From: Flavobacterium hungaricum
Lineage (GTDB): Bacteria; Bacteroidota; Bacteroidia; Flavobacteriales; Flavobacteriaceae
Assembly (NCBI RefSeq): GCF_015182285.1
Contig: NZ_PRDM01000002.1
Location: forward strand, 372,001-436,000
Direction of reading: 5' to 3'
Length of the DNA stretch: 64,000 nt
Shown: positions 42,281-51,944 of the stretch, piece after piece
Position numbering within the stretch: position 1 is the stretch's first letter
Layout: each line of letters starts with the position of its first letter
Program-made: the position numbers and the translations under genes
Notes under the pieces: model-generated
The model's input: the letters and a program-made list of their open reading frames with translations, nothing else
Database searches by the model: none
What the model was told of the DNA's origin: nothing

Positions 42281-43503
42281 TAAACTATTTATTAAAATCG
42301 GGAATACTGCTTTTGGTTTTTTATGCAGTTTATAAATTGATGTTAGAAAACGAACGCATGTTCCGTTTCAACCGCGCTTATTTATTGGGGAGTTTAATTT
42401 TTAGTCTTGTTATTCCGTTGCAATTATTTTCGTTGCAATCTTTATTTTTAGATAAAATAAGCATAATTCAGCTCGACGGAATTGTTATTCGAACCAGTAC
42501 AGCGGTTTCGGATTCAATAAATTTTAATCAGGTTTTTTGGTTTGGGGTAGTCTTGGTTTATGCAATTGTAGCGCTGATTTTGACGGTGCGATTTTTTAAA
42601 AATCTATATGCTATTCATAGGATTTCAAAAAACAATAAATCTCAAATTATTGAAAACAATAAAGTCGTTTTGGTGAAAAATATCATTTTGCCATTCTCTT
42701 TTTGGAATGCCATTTTTATTAATAAAGAAGACTTTGAAAACGGCAGAATTCCAAACGAATTAATTGCCCACGAAAAAGCACATTTAGTGCAGAGACATTC
42801 GCTGGATATTCTTTTTGTTGAGGTTTTGCAAATCATTTTCTGGTTCAATCCCCTCATTGTTTTTTTTGAAAAAGCTATAAAATTGAATCACGAATTTTTG
42901 GCAGACGAAGCAGTGAATAATCAGTTTAATGAAATTTCTAATTATCAAAACCTATTACTGCATTTTGCTTCTAATAAAGGCACTGTTGCTTTGGCAAGTA
43001 ATATCAATTATTTAATAACTAAAAAACGTTTTCTTATGATGTCTAAAAAACAATCTCCGGTTAAAGTAGTAGCAAAAGTTTTTGGCGTAGGATTGATTTA
43101 CGCTCTGTCCTTATTTATTTTTAGTACAGAAACAACAGCGCAATCCCTAAATAGTGCACCTAAAATGAAGAAAGGATTTTCGGTAACCTATGATACTGAA
43201 AGTGTAAATGAACCTCAATATCAAGGCGGGATCGAGGAGTTTTATAAATTCGTGGGACAGAACTTTAAAATTCCTGAAGAAGCTTCAAAAAATAAAATAA
43301 AAGGAAAAGTTGATATAGAATTTATGGTGGAAAAAGACGGAAGCTTGTCTGAAATTAAAATTGTTAAAGATTTGGGATACGGTTTAGGAAATGAAGCAGT
43401 AAGAATCTTGAAACTTTCTCCAAAATGGATTCCCGCTTCTCAAGATGGAAAACCAGTCAGAGTGTCTTATTCTCTTCCAATTACGATTCAGACACCAGAA
43501 TAG
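42277..43503 (+). CDS. M56 (BlaR1-like) peptidase with TonB C-terminal domain
   Basis: A 408-residue membrane protein. Four hydrophobic segments surround a cytoplasmic zinc-peptidase loop with NELIAHEKAHLVQRHSLD (HExxH) and a downstream ELNHEFLADEAV-like region (LNHEFLADEAVNNQ). The C-terminal part, QGGIEEFYKFVGQNFKIPEEASKNKIKGKVDIEFMVEKDG to PVRVSYSLPITI, is a TonB C-terminal domain, a common fusion in Bacteroidota. It should sense an envelope signal and cleave or inactivate the BlaI partner. Confidence 0.88.
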   Translation: MINYLLKSGILLLVFYAVYKLMLENERMFRFNRAYLLGSLIFSLVIPLQLFSLQSLFLDKISIIQLDGIVIRTSTAVSDSINFNQVFWFGVVLVYAIVALILTVRFFKNLYAIHRISKNNKSQIIENNKVVLVKNIILPFSFWNAIFINKEDFENGRIPNELIAHEKAHLVQRHSLDILFVEVLQIIFWFNPLIVFFEKAIKLNHEFLADEAVNNQFNEISNYQNLLLHFASNKGTVALASNINYLITKKRFLMMSKKQSPVKVVAKVFGVGLIYALSLFIFSTETTAQSLNSAPKMKKGFSVTYDTESVNEPQYQGGIEEFYKFVGQNFKIPEEASKNKIKGKVDIEFMVEKDGSLSEIKIVKDLGYGLGNEAVRILKLSPKWIPASQDGKPVRVSYSLPITIQTPE

Positions 43504-43657
43504 GCTTTTTTAAGGGGCAAAGGTGCAAAATTACAAAGGGACAGAGTTTTTTTCACTTTGTCAAAGTTTTAGAATTTGTCAAAGTTTTAGAATTTGACAA
43601 AGAATTAAAACCTTTTTTGCTCTATAACTTTGCACTTTTGTCCCTTAAAAGAAAAAA

Positions 43658-43684
43658 AATCCGCTTCTAGCTCAGAGAAGCGGA
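43658..43684 (-). terminator. Rho-independent terminator
   Basis: ATCCGCTTCT and AGAAGCGGAT pair around a short loop, with a T run on the minus strand. It ends the saccharopine dehydrogenase-like transcript. Between it and the M56 stop lie short CAAAGTTTTAGAATTTG repeats. Confidence 0.75.
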
Positions 43685-43736
43685 TAAAATTAAAAAAACT
43701 AATAAAAAAAAATTCTAAACTAAAAAGGGCTCCAGA

Positions 43737-45101
43737 CTAAAACAAGTCAGGATTATATCCGAAATACGGAACGGTCTGTTCGTTAAAAACGACGCCGTAT
43801 TCTTCTAATTCTTTCAATATGGGTTCATAAACTTCTTTTTTAATCGGAAGTTGTACGCCTGGTGTGGTAATTTTTCCGTTTAAGATTAATAAGGTAGCGA
43901 TAGCGACCGGAAGCCCAACTGTTTTGGCCATTGCCGTATACGTCTGGTCATCGCCAATGCAGACCATTTTAGAGTCAATTTGTTTCTTTTCGCCATTTAG
44001 TTCATAACCAAATTTATGGTACATCACAATCATGTCTTTATCGTCTGGTTCTAAGCTCCAGCTGTCGGATAAAATCTTTTGAAGTATTTGTGCTGGCGTT
44101 GCATTCGGCAGGTTTACTTTTTTGTTCGGATTGAATAAATCAAGTTCCAAAAGTTTATCCCACATAATATCGTCCTGATCAATTTTTAAGATCAAACGCG
44201 TTTTAATTTCAACAGAATCTGTTGGGTGATACGGCAGAAAAGAATTCACAAACTGACGGTAACTCATGTTTTCAGAATCCTCCATAATGTAACTGTCATC
44301 AGTCATTCCGAGTTGTACAAACATATTCCATGCTCTCGAAAAACCAACTCTTCTTATGGTTCCTCTGTATAAAGTCAGGATATTATCTAAACCGTAAACC
44401 GATCTGTATTTTAAAGAATCGCGGTTAGAATAAGCCTCAAATTTTCCGTAGCCTTCTACTTCAAGAAATTCTGTTCTTCTAAATAGAGCGCTGTACGGAA
44501 TGTACTTATAAGTTCCTTCCTGAATAAATTTGGCAGCCCCCCCTTGACCTGCTAGAACTACATTTCGTGGCGCCCAGGTAAATTTATAATTCCAAAGATT
44601 AGTATCAGATTCTGGAGCTACAAGTCCGCCGCAAAAGGACTCAAACAAAAGCATTTTACCGCCTTTGGCTCTAATTTCGTCAATCACTTTCATAGCGCTC
44701 ATATGATCGATACCAGGATCAAGTCCGATTTCGTTCATAAAAATGAGATTGTTTTTTTGAGCCTCTTCATCCAAAGCCTGCATGGCATCACTAATATAAG
44801 AAGCTGTAACCAGATGTTTTTTGAAATGCAGACAATCTTTTGCGATTTCGATATGAAGATGGGCAGGAAGCATTGAGATTACAATAGACGCTTTAGAAAC
44901 GGCATCTTTTCTTGCGGCGTCATTAAAAATATCTAAAGCAAGCGGTGCGGCATTAGGATGCTGCTGTGTCTTTTTTACAGCTAACTCTAAAGAAAGGTCT
45001 GCCACGGTTATGTGCAGGTTTTCTTCGTTGGATTTTGCTAGTAAATATCGAATCAAAGACGATGCAGATCTTCCTGCTCCAAGTATTAAAACGTTTCTCA
45101 T
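43737..45101 (-). CDS. Saccharopine dehydrogenase-family protein
   Basis: A 454-residue protein with an N-terminal Rossmann fold (RNVLILGAGRSASSLIRYLLA) and a long C-terminal catalytic-like domain (FMNEIGLDPGIDHMSAMKVIDEIRAKGGK; FCGGLVAPESDTNLWNYKFTWAPRNVV). This is the Lys9/saccharopine reductase layout. Bacteroidota members often serve lysine breakdown, sometimes next to a saccharopine dehydrogenase of the other polarity. No such partner lies here, so the reaction is not certain. Confidence 0.85.
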   Translation of the reverse strand: MRNVLILGAGRSASSLIRYLLAKSNEENLHITVADLSLELAVKKTQQHPNAAPLALDIFNDAARKDAVSKASIVISMLPAHLHIEIAKDCLHFKKHLVTASYISDAMQALDEEAQKNNLIFMNEIGLDPGIDHMSAMKVIDEIRAKGGKMLLFESFCGGLVAPESDTNLWNYKFTWAPRNVVLAGQGGAAKFIQEGTYKYIPYSALFRRTEFLEVEGYGKFEAYSNRDSLKYRSVYGLDNILTLYRGTIRRVGFSRAWNMFVQLGMTDDSYIMEDSENMSYRQFVNSFLPYHPTDSVEIKTRLILKIDQDDIMWDKLLELDLFNPNKKVNLPNATPAQILQKILSDSWSLEPDDKDMIVMYHKFGYELNGEKKQIDSKMVCIGDDQTYTAMAKTVGLPVAIATLLILNGKITTPGVQLPIKKEVYEPILKELEEYGVVFNEQTVPYFGYNPDLF

Positions 45102-45256
45102 GCTTTAAATATTTAACACAAATATATTTAAATGTTACATATATAACAATTTAATCTGAATAAAATTCAATTTATTTTTGATTTTGCTTTGAGAAATAAT
45201 GTGTTTTTTAAGAGAAATTATTTGAAAACACAAAAGGTTTTTTGGTTCGTTTGGAG

Positions 45257-45265
45257 TATTTTTGC
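45257..45265 (+). promoter_or_regulatory. -7 promoter element of the DUF423 gene
   Basis: TATTTTTGC matches the TAnnTTTG box, about 24 bases ahead of the ATG at 45290. A -33 TTG at standard spacing is not clear. Confidence 0.5.
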
Positions 45266-45289
45266 ATGGAATTTCAAAAGAAATAAATT

Positions 45290-45676
45290 ATGAAAAGAAG
45301 AATTGTTTTAACAGGAGCTTTTATCGGAATGATTGCTATTATTTTAGGTGCTTTTGGAGCACATTTACTAAAAAAATACCTGTCGGTTGAAGAACTAAAT
45401 ACTTTTGAAGTTGGAGTTCGTTATCAAATGTACCATGCAATGTTTCTTCTTTTTCTTTCTACTCGAAAAGAGATTGCCGAAAAGACCTTAAAAACAATCT
45501 ATAGTTTAGTTGTTGCAGGAGTTTTACTTTTTAGCGGATCAATCTATTTATTGGCTACTAAAAGCCTTACTGTTTTTGATTTTAAAATTATCGTATTCGC
45601 AACACCTTTGGGCGGATTCTTGTTAATCTTTGCTTGGGCGCTATTATTTCTTACGATATTGAGGAGAAAATCATAA
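45290..45676 (+). CDS. DUF423-family membrane protein
   Basis: A 128-residue protein with four membrane helices. It carries the family landmarks GAFGAHLLKKYLSVEELNTFEVGVRYQMYHAM, SGSIYLLA and TPLGGFLLIFAWALL. Function unknown; found widely in bacteria as a single gene. Confidence 0.88.
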   Translation: MKRRIVLTGAFIGMIAIILGAFGAHLLKKYLSVEELNTFEVGVRYQMYHAMFLLFLSTRKEIAEKTLKTIYSLVVAGVLLFSGSIYLLATKSLTVFDFKIIVFATPLGGFLLIFAWALLFLTILRRKS

Positions 45677-45713
45677 AATACCGAATAAAAAATTCTATCT
45701 AAAAATTAATCTT

Positions 45714-45941
45714 TAATTTTGTCGCATAAATAACATATAACTTTATTTATGTGAATTTTTTATGTTTTGTATTGAAAATCAAGAATAATATAACAAATTC
45801 ATGTAAAGGGATGTAATAAAACAAATTAGAATCAATTATTTTTTTGTTTTTATAATTTTAAGAGCAAAATTTCTCTTTTTTGATATAAATTAAAGTGAAA
45901 TTGGCTTTTTTGAAAGAAATAAAAATTAATCTGTAATTTTG
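45714..45941 (+). promoter_or_regulatory. Two look-alike promoter blocks ahead of pckA
   Basis: AAAAATTAATCTnTAATTTTG occurs twice, with TAATTTTG at 45714-45721 and 45934-45941, differing by one base. The downstream one has a -33 TTG at 45910-45912 (21 bases apart) and is the better promoter, 35 bases ahead of pckA. The rest of the 300-base gap is AT-rich with no gene seen. Confidence 0.5.
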
Positions 45942-45976
45942 TATTCTCTTAAAGTATCACACACAACTTAAAATTT

Positions 45977-47581
45977 ATGGACACTAACACAGTTTTGTCG
46001 CAATCGATTTCGTTAAAAGAATTAGGAATTGAAAATGCAAAAGTTCGTTATCAATTAACTGCAGATGAATTACATGCGATTACTTTGCAGTCAGGGCAGG
46101 GTGTTGAGAATTCTACTGGAGCATTGGCAATTAATACAGGTGAATTTACAGGTCGTTCTCCACAGGATCGTTTTATTGTAAAAGATGCTATTACAAAAGA
46201 CCAAGTTTGGTGGGGAAATGTTAATATTCCTTTTGAACCTTCGGCTTTTGAAAAGCTGTACAATAAAGTAACTGCGTTTTTATCTGACAAAGAAGTTTTT
46301 GTTCGTGATTCTTACGTATGTTCAGATCCAAATTACAGATTAAATGTTCGTGTAGTAACAGAAACGGCATGGTCTAATCTATTCTGTTACAATATGTTTC
46401 TTCGTCCAGAAGAATCAGAATTAGCTAATTTTACTCCAGAATGGACAGTGATTTGTGCACCAAGTTTTATGGCAGATCCTGCTGTAGACGGTACACGCCA
46501 GTCTAATTTTGCTATTTTGGATTTTACTAAAAAAATCGCTCTTATCGGCGGAACAGGTTATACAGGAGAAATGAAAAAAGGAATTTTTTCGGCCTTAAAC
46601 TTTATTCTTCCAGTTTTCAAAAATACACTTCCAATGCATTGCAGTGCCAATGTTGGTGAAGATGGAGATACAGCAATCTTCTTCGGATTGTCTGGAACAG
46701 GAAAAACAACGTTGTCTGCAGATCCAGAACGTAAATTAATCGGAGACGATGAGCACGGCTGGACTAATGAGAATACTGTTTTCAACTTTGAAGGAGGCTG
46801 TTATGCTAAAGTTATTAATTTGACTGAAGAAAACGAGCCGGACATTTTTAGAGCAATCAAAAAAGGAGCGCTTTTAGAAAATGTGGTTTTCAAAGCTGGA
46901 ACAAACGAAGTTGATTTTGATGACGTTTCGATCACTCAAAATACACGTGTAAGTTACCCAATAACACATATTGATAATGTACAGCCAGGTTTGGTGGGAC
47001 ATAATCCTAAAAATATATTTTTCTTAACGGCAGATTCTTTTGGAATTCTGCCTCCAATCTCAAAATTGACTCCAGGTCAGGCAGCGTACCATTTTATTTC
47101 TGGTTACACGGCAAAAGTGGCTGGAACAGAAGCGGGAGTTACAGAACCGCAGCCAAATTTCTCTGCTTGTTTTGGAGCGCCGTTTATGCCTTTGCATCCA
47201 ACGCGTTATGCTGAAATGTTGAGTAAAAAAATGAAAGATTCAGGAGTGAAAGTTTGGTTAATCAATACAGGCTGGACTGGTGGTCCTTACGGAACAGGAA
47301 GCCGTATGAAACTAAAATATACTCGCGCCATGATTACCGCTGCTCTTAAAGGAGAATTGGATAATGTAGCGTATAAAAATCACGCGGTATTCGGAATTGC
47401 AAAACCACAATCGTGCCCGAATGTTCCAGAAGAAATTTTGAACCCTCGAAATACTTGGGAAGATCCTGCGTTATATGATAAAAAAGCAATCGAATTAGCA
47501 CAGAAATTTAAAGCTAATTTTGCCAAATTTGAAGAATTTGCAAACGCTGAAATTTTGGCCGGAGCACCGATTACAGAATAA
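45977..47581 (+). CDS. pckA: Phosphoenolpyruvate carboxykinase (ATP)
   Basis: A 534-residue cytosolic enzyme that converts oxaloacetate and ATP to phosphoenolpyruvate and CO2, at the entry of gluconeogenesis. The P-loop (kinase-1a) reads GLSGTGKTTLSADPER, kinase-2 reads GDDEHGW, and NTGEFTGRSPQDRF at the front and NTGWTGGPYGTGSRMKL near the end are the substrate-binding segments. Length and motifs fit the ATP-dependent family. A terminator follows. Confidence 0.97.
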   Translation: MDTNTVLSQSISLKELGIENAKVRYQLTADELHAITLQSGQGVENSTGALAINTGEFTGRSPQDRFIVKDAITKDQVWWGNVNIPFEPSAFEKLYNKVTAFLSDKEVFVRDSYVCSDPNYRLNVRVVTETAWSNLFCYNMFLRPEESELANFTPEWTVICAPSFMADPAVDGTRQSNFAILDFTKKIALIGGTGYTGEMKKGIFSALNFILPVFKNTLPMHCSANVGEDGDTAIFFGLSGTGKTTLSADPERKLIGDDEHGWTNENTVFNFEGGCYAKVINLTEENEPDIFRAIKKGALLENVVFKAGTNEVDFDDVSITQNTRVSYPITHIDNVQPGLVGHNPKNIFFLTADSFGILPPISKLTPGQAAYHFISGYTAKVAGTEAGVTEPQPNFSACFGAPFMPLHPTRYAEMLSKKMKDSGVKVWLINTGWTGGPYGTGSRMKLKYTRAMITAALKGELDNVAYKNHAVFGIAKPQSCPNVPEEILNPRNTWEDPALYDKKAIELAQKFKANFAKFEEFANAEILAGAPITE

Positions 47582-47604
47582 TAAAAGGGGAATATTGATT
47601 CAAA

Positions 47605-47638
47605 TAAAAAAGCTGTTCGTTTTGAACAGCTTTTTTTT
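47605..47638 (+). terminator. Terminator of pckA
   Basis: AAAAAAGCTGTTC/GAACAGCTTTTTT stem with GTTTT loop and T run. Confidence 0.85.
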
Positions 47639-47679
47639 ATTGGTCAGTATTCAGTTTTTTTAGTGTTCAATTACGTAAT

Positions 47680-47822
47680 GTCATCCTGAGCGGAGCAGAA
47701 GGGCGCTGCAATTGGGACGGGGGGCTTCGGCTCCGCTCAGCCTGACAATGCTTCGGCTCTGCTCAGCCTGACAATGCTTTGGCTCCGCTCAGTTTGATAA
47801 TGCTTCGAATCGCTCAGCCTTA
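47680..47822. repeat. 26-bp tandem repeats of the CTTCGGCTCCGCTCAG type
   Basis: CTTCGGCTCCGCTCAGCCTG (with ACAATG) repeats at 47725, 47751, 47777 and 47803 with a constant spacing of 26, the last copy decayed. It is preceded by the common TCATCCTGAGCGGAGC fragment. Confidence 0.8.
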
Positions 47823-47835
47823 TAGGACTTAAAAA

Positions 47836-47926
47836 GTTTACCGCAAAGAAACGCAAAGAAAAAAAACGCAAAGGTTCGCAAAGCTTTGTAAATAAAGCTT
47901 TGCGAACCTTTGCGGTAAAAATAATA
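47836..47926. terminator. Bidirectional hairpin, CGCAAAGG type
   Basis: CGCAAAGGTTCGCAAAGCTT faces AAGCTTTGCGAACCTTTGCG around a short loop, enclosed by TTTACCGCAAAG and CTTTGCGGTAAA. It lies between convergent pckA and the phytase gene; the same family is at 1515-1612. Confidence 0.65.
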
Positions 47927-48000
47927 TTGAATCGCAGTTTTCAACTACAGTTTAAAGGAAAGGAGCCAAAGAACTGCGATTTCAAATCAACACTGAATCT

Positions 48001-49059
48001 TTATTTCTTAGCTTCGTCAATACGTTTTTGGATTAAATCCCACGTGTAATAATGGAAAGTCATTCCGTTGCTCATGGCAACAAAAAGGCCGTTTTTGTAT
48101 TTTGGTCCTAAGTTTATACTGGTAACATCTGCACCGTCACATTCGATTGTAGATGTTGGAATTTCTGCTAATAAAGGATAGCTGTCTGGGTTTCCTTTTG
48201 CGCCTTCTCTTGGGTAAACCATAAAAGTATTGTACTGCTGGTTAGAAACTAAAATATATCCTGTAGAATCTGTTTTTTTGTAAATCGCGATTCCCTCATT
48301 GTCTGCTTTAAAATCCTTTTGGCCAAACAGCGCCAATTCTTTATTGTCGTTTAAAGCAGGATCAGCCTTGTATTTTCTAATTCCGAATTGTTCGTCACAA
48401 TACAAAACAGTTCCTAATTCGTTATCAACTGCAATTGCTTCGATCTCTTTTTTACCGCTGTAAGCTCCAAATTTGCGAACTACTTTTGCAGCGGCAAATT
48501 TTCCGTTTCCAGAAAGTTCGTACTGCCATAAATAACTTCCAGAAGGACCTGTTTTTCTTCCCACGATAGCAAAAATCTTCTGGTCGCTTGGGCGTGTGTA
48601 CAATGCAATTCCCATTGGGTCGCGCTGTGCTTCTCCCTCAAAAACAGGAATTCCGCCGTTGTCAATAGGTTCTAAATCCGGCAGGCTAAAAATTCTGATT
48701 TTATTTTCTTCGCGTTCTGTAGCAACAGCAACGTCAACTTTTTTTCCGTCAATAAGTAACCCATAAGCGATATCGACATTGTTTGGTCTTTTTAAAACAA
48801 TCGATTTTTTAAGGATTTTTCCATTCAAATCAAAAGCATACAAACCGCCGTCTGTGTCTTTATCTGTTCCGATAATGATACTTTTTGAAGCATCAGTCGG
48901 GTTAATCCAGATTGCCGGATCATCTGTATCGTGCGGCAACGCTTCGGTTACTGCTGTCGGCTTGACAGCATTGGGCTGAACAGGCGCTAATTTATCGTCT
49001 TTACAAGCTGTAAATAAGATGCTTATCAGTAAAAGAGCAACTATAGAATTATTTTTCAT
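48001..49059 (-). CDS. Beta-propeller phytase, lipoprotein
   Basis: A 352-residue lipoprotein (lipobox LFTACKDD) of the beta-propeller phytase family, which removes phosphate from calcium phytate. Signature segments are LPHDTDDPAIWINPTDASKS with IIIGTDKDTDGGLYAFDLNG, EREENKIRIFSLP, and the metal-binding KKEIEAIAVDNELGTVLYCDEQFGIRKY. It lies 74 bases downstream of a TonB receptor gene and probably works with it at the cell surface. Confidence 0.9.
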   Translation of the reverse strand: MKNNSIVALLLISILFTACKDDKLAPVQPNAVKPTAVTEALPHDTDDPAIWINPTDASKSIIIGTDKDTDGGLYAFDLNGKILKKSIVLKRPNNVDIAYGLLIDGKKVDVAVATEREENKIRIFSLPDLEPIDNGGIPVFEGEAQRDPMGIALYTRPSDQKIFAIVGRKTGPSGSYLWQYELSGNGKFAAAKVVRKFGAYSGKKEIEAIAVDNELGTVLYCDEQFGIRKYKADPALNDNKELALFGQKDFKADNEGIAIYKKTDSTGYILVSNQQYNTFMVYPREGAKGNPDSYPLLAEIPTSTIECDGADVTSINLGPKYKNGLFVAMSNGMTFHYYTWDLIQKRIDEAKK

Positions 49060-49133
49060 TTTATTATCTATTTTAATGCAATTAGACAGAGCGGTAAAAC
49101 TCTGTCTAATGTAAGAATTTTAAAAATTGAAGA

Positions 49134-51944
49134 TTATAAGTCTAATTTCAATCCAAGATTGAATTTAGCTTGGTAATATTCTGCTTGTTTAGTATGACCG
49201 GCAACACCTTGGTAATAACGTAACGGCTGATTGGTTAAGTTATTTGCCTCTGCAAAAACACGAAGTTGTTTGGTGATTTTATAAGAAGCGTTTGCGTCTA
49301 AGAAAAACTGCTTATCATAAAAACTGTCTTTGTAAGACTCAGAACCCAATTCGTCTAAATAATCAGAAGTAAAGTTGGTAGAGATTCTAGCAGAGAAACG
49401 TTTGTTTTCCCAAGAAAGAGATCCGTTAAACATGTGCGGTGTCGTTCCCGGAAGGCTGATGTCGTTTCTTTCGTTTCCATCCTCATCGGCAATTCCTCTT
49501 GCTTTAGATTTTGTATATGTGTAGTTTAAATAAATACCGAAACCTTTTAAGAATTTACCTGGTAAGAAATCCAATTGACGCTGAAAAGCAACCTCAAATC
49601 CGTAAACATCTACCTTATCTCCATTTCTTGATTGTAAAAACGACCAGTTTTCTCCCGCTGGAATTGGATTTGTCTGGTTAGGAAAATCTGCAGCAAATTT
49701 TGTATCTGTATATTGATTATCGCTGTAGTTGTAGATGAAATCATTTAATCTTTTATAGAAAACACCTCCAGAAATCAAACCAACAGATTTGAAATAGTTT
49801 TCTGCCATAAAATCATAATTGTATGAGTAAGTAGCATCAAGATCTGGATTACCGGCTGTAATTTCTTTGTCGGCAGCAATGTTATTTACATAAGGAGCCA
49901 ATGCATAATAGTTTGGTCTTGCTAAAGCTGTTGTAGCAGCAGCTCTTAAAATCAAATCTTTTGTAGCGTTGTATTGAAATGAAATACTCGGCAGTAAATT
50001 AGTGTAAGAGTTGGTATTATTGATTCTGCTTTCTAATTCTTCTTCATCCAATACACGGTTTCCGGTGTAGTCAATATGGGTATTCTCAACACGAAATCCT
50101 AACACCATAGAAAGTTTATCATTAAAATCCTGATCCCATCTTACATACGCAGCAGTGATTCTCTCTTTTGCATTGTAGTTTACGGCTAAATATTCTGCTG
50201 GATCTGTTTCTTTTTCAAACAAAGAAGCATTATTCAAATCTAATCCTCCTAAATAAGCCGCAGAAGCAAAAGTTCCCGGTACATATTTACTTCCTGGATT
50301 AAATCCTTGTCCGTCATAATAACTTGTCGGAACTTCAGATAATAAATCCATTCCGGCATTCAGTGGAGAATAAGAATAGAAATTATTGTTTCTTTCTTTT
50401 TCTTTCAAACGAAGTCTAAGACCTGTTCTTAATCTTCCTTTTTCTCCTGCAATTACAGAGAAAGGAAAACGGATATTTACTTTGGCTCCAAATTCGCTTT
50501 CGCTTGTTTCGTCTGTGTTTTCAGTAACCGAATCAAATTCGAATTGGTCTAGCGCTTCTCCAGCTGTAGTTACCAGAGGAAATCTAGAATCAGATAAATC
50601 TTCAAATACATCAAGACCTTTTTGACGGTATTCGATATAACGCTCACCTGGACGGTATTCTCTAGCTTTTGCGTAGTTTGCAGACCAATCTAGGTCTAAA
50701 GTAGAATTGATTAAGTGTTCTCCGCGAAGCGAATAGTTTTGAACTCTTTGATCTTCTAATCTTCTGTTTTTATTTCGGCTGTTGTCAAGACCACCTTTTG
50801 TCTGACGTTTGACACGACCTTCAAAACCAATAATTTCTTCACCATTATAAAGAGGCTCAATATCATCAATAGTGGTTCTAAAACGATTTTCTCTATCATC
50901 TCTCCAGTTGTAAATTGCATTGGCAAAAATGGTATTGTTATCGTTGAATTTATAATCTAAAGCTACAGAAGCGCTTCGGCGAATACGCTGTACATCGTAT
51001 TTTCTAATTTCTGAAGCTTGAAGATATTCATTTCCAAAATCATCTTTTACCCATTCGTTTTCGATATTATCAGAACCGTAATCAACGTTGTTGTAAGAAC
51101 CGCTGAATACTACTCCTAATTTATCGTTAGCAAATCGATTACCATAAACCAATCCAGCGGTATAAGAAGCATGATCACGAATTGGCAGATAGCCTCCGGC
51201 AAGTGTTGCTGAGATTCTTTCTCCGTTTGGAGTTGCTCTTGTAATTAAGTTTACAGAACCTCCGATTGCATCAGCATCCATGTCTGAAGTTAAGGTTTTG
51301 TTTACTTCGATTGTAGAAATCATATCAGACGGAATTAAATCCATTTGTACGTTTCTGTTGTCTCCTTCTGCAGACGGAATTCTGTCGCCATTTAAAGTTA
51401 CAGAGTTTAAAGACGGAGCCAGACCTCTAATAATAATATTACGAGCTTCACCTTGATCGTTCTGCATTGTGATACCTGGAACACGCTTTAAGGCGTCTCC
51501 AACGTTGGCATCTGGAAAACGGCCCATTTGATCTGATGAAATTACGTTTCCGATATTTTTACTGTTTTTCTGTTGATTCAAAGCTTTTGCCTGACCTTTT
51601 AAGATATCTCCAACAATAACCTCTTTCAGTTCATTTTCAGAAGCTTTAAGCGCAAAATCAATAACGTTATTTTTTCCTTGCTCTACTTTTATTTCTTGAG
51701 TCAAAGTAGTGTATCCAATATATTTTACTTCAACTTTATAAGTTCCTTCATTAATATTCAATAATTCAAAACGTCCGTTGTAGTCAGACACCGTATATTT
51801 TTTTTCGCCCACAATTTGAACCATAGCTCCAGGAAGCGGCAGTTTGTCATCAGCATCTAATATCTTTCCAGATATAATTCCTTTCTGAGCAAAACCGGTA
51901 AAGGCGAATAAAAAGAATGCGGTTAATAAATAAAATTTTTTCAT
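49134..51944 (-). CDS. TonB-dependent receptor paired with phytase
   Basis: A 936-residue outer-membrane receptor: signal peptide, a carboxypeptidase-regulatory-like domain (about 22-100, KGIISGKILDADDKLPLPGAMVQIVGEKKY), a plug (DALKRVPGITMQNDQGEARNIIIRGLAPSLNSVTLNGDRIPS), and a barrel that ends TKQAEYYQAKFNLGLKLDL. There is no SusD gene. The phytase gene follows, so it may import inositol phosphates or a released product. That substrate is inferred from the context. Confidence 0.9.
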   Translation of the reverse strand: MKKFYLLTAFFLFAFTGFAQKGIISGKILDADDKLPLPGAMVQIVGEKKYTVSDYNGRFELLNINEGTYKVEVKYIGYTTLTQEIKVEQGKNNVIDFALKASENELKEVIVGDILKGQAKALNQQKNSKNIGNVISSDQMGRFPDANVGDALKRVPGITMQNDQGEARNIIIRGLAPSLNSVTLNGDRIPSAEGDNRNVQMDLIPSDMISTIEVNKTLTSDMDADAIGGSVNLITRATPNGERISATLAGGYLPIRDHASYTAGLVYGNRFANDKLGVVFSGSYNNVDYGSDNIENEWVKDDFGNEYLQASEIRKYDVQRIRRSASVALDYKFNDNNTIFANAIYNWRDDRENRFRTTIDDIEPLYNGEEIIGFEGRVKRQTKGGLDNSRNKNRRLEDQRVQNYSLRGEHLINSTLDLDWSANYAKAREYRPGERYIEYRQKGLDVFEDLSDSRFPLVTTAGEALDQFEFDSVTENTDETSESEFGAKVNIRFPFSVIAGEKGRLRTGLRLRLKEKERNNNFYSYSPLNAGMDLLSEVPTSYYDGQGFNPGSKYVPGTFASAAYLGGLDLNNASLFEKETDPAEYLAVNYNAKERITAAYVRWDQDFNDKLSMVLGFRVENTHIDYTGNRVLDEEELESRINNTNSYTNLLPSISFQYNATKDLILRAAATTALARPNYYALAPYVNNIAADKEITAGNPDLDATYSYNYDFMAENYFKSVGLISGGVFYKRLNDFIYNYSDNQYTDTKFAADFPNQTNPIPAGENWSFLQSRNGDKVDVYGFEVAFQRQLDFLPGKFLKGFGIYLNYTYTKSKARGIADEDGNERNDISLPGTTPHMFNGSLSWENKRFSARISTNFTSDYLDELGSESYKDSFYDKQFFLDANASYKITKQLRVFAEANNLTNQPLRYYQGVAGHTKQAEYYQAKFNLGLKLDL

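Noticed and set aside
43425..43670. 81-codon frame across the end of the M56 gene
   Set aside because: It is out of frame with the TonB C-terminal domain and runs into short intergenic repeats.
47680..47822. Regulatory array or origin-like iterons
   Set aside because: The 26-bp repeats are made of the common CTCAGCCTGACAATG intergenic sequence, with no DnaA boxes or replication gene nearby.
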